Source: an uncultured Campylobacter sp. (GTDB lineage: Bacteria; Campylobacterota; Campylobacteria; Campylobacterales; Campylobacteraceae). From it: a DNA stretch of 9,675 nt. Below are positions 7,002 through 9,675 of the stretch, one piece after another. A program made the translations under genes and the position numbers. Each line of letters starts with the position of its first letter. Position 1 is the stretch's first letter. The stretch lies in NCBI GenBank assembly GCA_937896205.1, contig CALBNA010000118.1:1-9675 (forward strand). Reading direction: 5' to 3'. A model generated the notes under the pieces. The model saw only the letters and a list, made by a program, of their open reading frames with translations. It did not search any database and was not told where the DNA came from.

Positions 7002-7604
7002 TTACCACACTTTAGTTAAAAGTGCAGGTGCATCGCCTATATTTGCAGAGTAAGCTCTCAAGATTATTTGATGGCCATTATTATTAGCCCTGGTATTATT
7101 TGTGGTGACAGTGATGGTCACTTGTTTTATATCCTGATTTGCCGCTCCTGACATATTAGTGTTGCTTACGCTGGTTACAAGGGTTGAACTTATAATATTA
7201 TCTCTGCTGTAGGTGGTGGCACCTTGAGGGATATTATTCATATTTATCCTATTGTTATTATAAGAATTAAGATTTTGTTCCCAAGATGCACATGGGGCAT
7301 TTCTTGCTATTGCAGAAAAGTTTCGCCTTCTTGCGCCATCTATCCCATTTAAAGCGTAAAAATTAGCCAAGCCGCCGAATATAGGAGTTGGAGCAAGCTG
7401 AAGTGAGATATCGTTAGTGCAGCCCCATGGAGCAGTAAGTACTAACCCCATCCTAGTTTTGCCGTCCATGACGCTTTCTTGAACAAGGGCCAAGCGATTA
7501 TTCTCCGATACTTTTGCAATTAAATTTGGCACCGTCGCCATAGTTAACCCTACTATTACGATCGATAATATAAGCTCGATTAAGGAAAAACCCTTTTTTT
7601 TCAC
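7002..7604 (-). CDS. Minor pseudopilin, MshD-like
   Basis: Predicted pilus or pseudopilus subunit of 200 residues. MKKKGFSLIELILSIVIVGL gives a prepilin peptidase site after G5, mature Phe1 and Glu5, and a single membrane helix to about residue 26, ending in a proline. A helix with LVQESVMDGKTRMGLVLTAPW (40-60) follows, then an Asn-rich beta domain. Two cysteines, C62 (in PWGC) and C105, are present. The start is GTG at 7604; its last two bases begin the TGA that ends the large upstream gene (GTGA), so translation is coupled. AAAAGG lies eight bases upstream. Codons 2-4 are written as a run of eight A. The MshD label rests on size, the TPWxC-like segment as I remember it, and the MshO- and MshP-like neighbours. 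A general type II/IV pseudopilin is certain; the exact class is not. Confidence 0.82.
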   Translation of the reverse strand: MKKKGFSLIELILSIVIVGLTMATVPNLIAKVSENNRLALVQESVMDGKTRMGLVLTAPWGCTNDISLQLAPTPIFGGLANFYALNGIDGARRRNFSAIARNAPCASWEQNLNSYNNNRINMNNIPQGATTYSRDNIISSTLVTSVSNTNMSGAANQDIKQVTITVTTNNTRANNNGHQIILRAYSANIGDAPALLTKVW

Positions 7605-9643
7605 CAGTCTAACCTTTTGTTTGGTTTGTTTGATACGGTACTATTTAGTTCATTTGCTCCGCCGTCTATGCTTTGCGTACCCACGACGGTGCCTACCCCA
7701 TCATTCTTCTGGTCTGCTTTTAAGGCTCGCCCGCCCCATGTCATGCCGATATTACCTCTAGTAAATGTGGCATTAAATCTATTTGTAGCTGCTGCTGCAT
7801 TGATCGGATCGAATACTAACCAGCTTGATGCATTCATTGAGATGACATCTGTTATTATTGCTCTACTTGATAGTCTTATGGTCTCTACACCATTTACTAT
7901 AACTATAGGATTGGGTGCTAATGCGGTTGTTGTAGCAGCATGTCCAAATACCCCATGCGTTCCAAGGTTGATATTTTGATGCGTAGTATTGACAAACCAA
8001 TTATTTGTTTGAGGTAACGCATTAGCTGCATTGATTAAAGGATATCTTGCCACATTGCATGCATTGCAATAGATGCCATAGTATACATCCGCATTAAAGC
8101 CGCTTGCGGGTCCAATGTAGTCTGGGGCATATACTTGACCGTAGTAAAATTGCGTCGTACTGACGGCGGCAGGTTTTGTGTATGGGGCGCCATTTATAGG
8201 CGAAATACTCGCATCGCCGCTAGCTGCAGATATATTTGCAAAGTTAAATACATCGCTATTTACCTTAAATGGATTTTTAGCTACATTAGTCGTTCTTGCA
8301 AAGTTGAAATTTACGGTTACTTTGGCTATACCGTCTGTATCGGCAAATGCGTTTGCCCCTACGGTATAGCGACCCAAATTTGGAGCCGTGCTTGGATCTT
8401 TTCTAGTGCTTGATAAAGTATCGTTATCAAAAAATAATATTTCATTATTTATGGCATTTAGGTCTGCGGCTATGACTGCAGGGTTTGTGCTAGTATGATT
8501 TACGACTTTTCCACTGTTGTCTGTATAGTCGGGTATTACTTTATCTATGCCTATAGTAAATTTGTTTTGAGTGGCATAGCAGCTTCTAGTGTAAAGTCTT
8601 GCGGTATTTCCGCCCTCTATTCTTGCTTGAATATTAAACGTAGCACTAGCTGCCATATTTTCACCCGCATTCTTGTTGCTAGATATATAGGTCATATTGT
8701 TGGCAAAATCTGAAATTTGGAACTGATCTATCAATATATCTGTAGGGAAAAATCTATATAAAACTGAACCTGTTATGTCACATCCTATTTTTCCATCTAC
8801 TTTTGTGGTGCTATCGCTATGTTTTATACAATCTCCGCCACTATCCACAGCGGTAAATGTGCTATCCTTTAGATATAGCCTTGCAGGTCCGATATCGGGG
8901 TATGAAAAATCAGAATTTATTGTTCCGACAGTCTTTTTTAATGTTCCTATGCCGTTAGAAAAAGATGCAGTTGTTTTCATGCTTTCTATATTGGTTATTA
9001 CAGTGCTATCTATCGCGTTTCGGCAAGTAGGAGTAAGGTCGGGACTAAACCTTACGATTTGAGTTTTGTCTTTATCGTCTGCATGGTCGGTGTCGGTCTT
9101 TAGATTTTCGGCATAGTTGTTTGCTACTGTATTTGTATTATATACTGCAGCAATACCCATGGCAGGATAGGCTCTACCGCCAATCAATGAAATTCTAGCC
9201 GCATCTGATGTAGGCTTTACTGAACCATTAGCGTAGCCTACAAATTTTTCTGGCCTGACTGCAAAGACATCGGATATACATTCTGCTGCGGTGTATTGTT
9301 TCGTATAAGGATCGTTGTATGAAATTCTAAAAGATACTGCTCTATATGCATTATTTATTAAAACATTTTTTAAATCTATGATTCCATTGTCCTTGTTTAG
9401 TTCTACTTCTGCTATAGGCGATGCTAAGATAGAATTTCCACCAGGACAACTATCAACCGCGTCTATTCTTACCTTTATGGGTTCATCTGGACCTTTTGGT
9501 GCGCTACCGGTAGGTAGGTTGGAGTTCATATATGCTATCTTTGCATCAAACGGTTTTCCTGCTAACTGAGTATATAAATTTTCAGAGTCACCTTTTTTCG
9601 TAAATTTCTCGTTTACGATTTTAAATGTAGCTATATCAAATAC
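7601..9643 (-). CDS. Large secreted pilus-associated protein, MshQ/DUF6701-like, N-terminus missing
   Basis: A 680-residue C-terminal fragment whose 5' end lies beyond the contig. Numbered from the first genomic codon, it is Asn/Thr/Ala/Ser-rich and predicted beta-rich. It has no membrane helix in the visible part. Recalled MshQ/DUF6701-like motifs: FAVRPEKF (127-134; window 9242-9265), ARLYLKDSTFTAVDSGGDC (254-272), YRFFPTDILI (296-305) and SSWLVFDP (606-613). Eight cysteines are present (66, 122, 207, 272, 288, 355, 526, 529), the last two as CNAC. The C-terminus ends NKRLDW. It is the first visible gene of an operon with three prepilin-leader proteins, so it is probably exported and displayed with them, as MshQ or PilY1-type proteins are. 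An apparent GTG start at 9658 with the peptide MYKRQ is translated adapter and is not real. Export and an adhesin role are inference. Confidence 0.72.
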   Translation of the reverse strand, partial: VFDIATFKIVNEKFTKKGDSENLYTQLAGKPFDAKIAYMNSNLPTGSAPKGPDEPIKVRIDAVDSCPGGNSILASPIAEVELNKDNGIIDLKNVLINNAYRAVSFRISYNDPYTKQYTAAECISDVFAVRPEKFVGYANGSVKPTSDAARISLIGGRAYPAMGIAAVYNTNTVANNYAENLKTDTDHADDKDKTQIVRFSPDLTPTCRNAIDSTVITNIESMKTTASFSNGIGTLKKTVGTINSDFSYPDIGPARLYLKDSTFTAVDSGGDCIKHSDSTTKVDGKIGCDITGSVLYRFFPTDILIDQFQISDFANNMTYISSNKNAGENMAASATFNIQARIEGGNTARLYTRSCYATQNKFTIGIDKVIPDYTDNSGKVVNHTSTNPAVIAADLNAINNEILFFDNDTLSSTRKDPSTAPNLGRYTVGANAFADTDGIAKVTVNFNFARTTNVAKNPFKVNSDVFNFANISAASGDASISPINGAPYTKPAAVSTTQFYYGQVYAPDYIGPASGFNADVYYGIYCNACNVARYPLINAANALPQTNNWFVNTTHQNINLGTHGVFGHAATTTALAPNPIVIVNGVETIRLSSRAIITDVISMNASSWLVFDPINAAAATNRFNATFTRGNIGMTWGGRALKADQKNDGVGTVVGTQSIDGGANELNSTVSNKPNKRLDW

Positions 9644-9675
9644 CTGTCTCTTATACACATCTCAGAGCCCACGAG
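9644..9675. other. Nextera (Tn5 mosaic end) adapter left at the contig end, not genomic
   Basis: CTGTCTCTTATACACATCT (9644-9662) is exactly the 19-bp Tn5 mosaic end used in Nextera libraries. The 13 bases after it match the start of the read-2 adapter except for one base (A instead of C at 9664). It should be trimmed. The genome sequence ends at 9643. Confidence 0.96.

Noticed and set aside
7006..7008. GTG start for the PilW/MshO-like protein, and the ATG at 6082 for the MshP-like protein
   Set aside because: Both would place extra residues before a standard short prepilin leader. The internal ATGs at 6996 and 6058 give MKKAF and MRKGF directly at the gene junctions.
5579..7604. Competence (Cts) or classical type II secretion pseudopilin operon
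   Set aside because: No ATPase, platform or secretin gene is in view, and the large MshQ-like protein is not part of those sets. The class is left open, with MSHA-like minor pilins as the best reading.
7617..9569. Several plus-strand open frames opposite the large secreted protein
   Set aside because: All are complements of a 680-codon frame that ends with a coupled GTGA junction. None shows a convincing start or domain.
1..9675. CRISPR arrays, tRNA or rRNA genes, insertion sequences and prophage genes
   Set aside because: No regularly spaced repeats, no cloverleaf or rRNA-like stretch, no transposase-like frame and no terminal repeats were seen. The Tn5 end is library adapter.

Overview
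The window looks like a contig from a Campylobacter species, probably one of the less AT-rich oral or gut species of the C. rectus/showae type. Three things point there. The ferrochelatase and ribosome hibernation factor have the epsilonproteobacterial form. alaS stands next to an oxidoreductase-hemH pair, as I recall from C. jejuni. The word AAATTTG is very abundant, and promoters have strong TATAAT/TAAAAT -10 boxes without a clear -35. Sampled lines are about 50-60% GC in alaS and about 37-43% in the pilin cluster. Both ends are contig ends. The left end breaks inside alaS at a T7 run. The right end is Nextera/Tn5 adapter sequence (9644-9675), which is not genomic.

Layout. Positions 1-2157 (minus) hold the first 719 codons of alanyl-tRNA synthetase. 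A 178-bp divergent region (2158-2335) carries a promoter for each side. On the plus strand there follow a degenerate Gfo/Idh/MocA-type oxidoreductase (2336-3196), ferrochelatase hemH (3193-4125, ATGA overlap) and an unrecognised 151-residue charged, helical protein (4166-4621). These three are probably one operon. A convergent gap of about 370 bp (4622-4993) holds no gene, but has seven AAATTTG words and the hpf terminator. The minus-strand gene hpf (4994-5527) encodes a long-form ribosome hibernation promoting factor and has its own extended -10 promoter.

Positions 5579-9643 (minus) are a tightly packed operon. Transcription runs from the right edge: a large secreted protein with MshQ/DUF6701-like motifs (5' end missing), then three proteins with prepilin leaders that resemble MshD, MshO and MshP in order and character. 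Stop and start codons overlap or nearly touch at every junction. I read this as a minor-pseudopilin/tip-adhesin module of a type IV pilus or a related secretion or competence pseudopilus. The pseudopilins would form the tip complex that carries or primes the large cysteine-containing extracellular protein. This is the most interesting part of the window. The assignment rests on leader peptides, gene content and remembered family motifs, not on a search.

The rest is housekeeping: tRNA charging, the last step of haem synthesis and stationary-phase ribosome protection. No RNA gene, CRISPR array, insertion sequence or prophage feature was seen.
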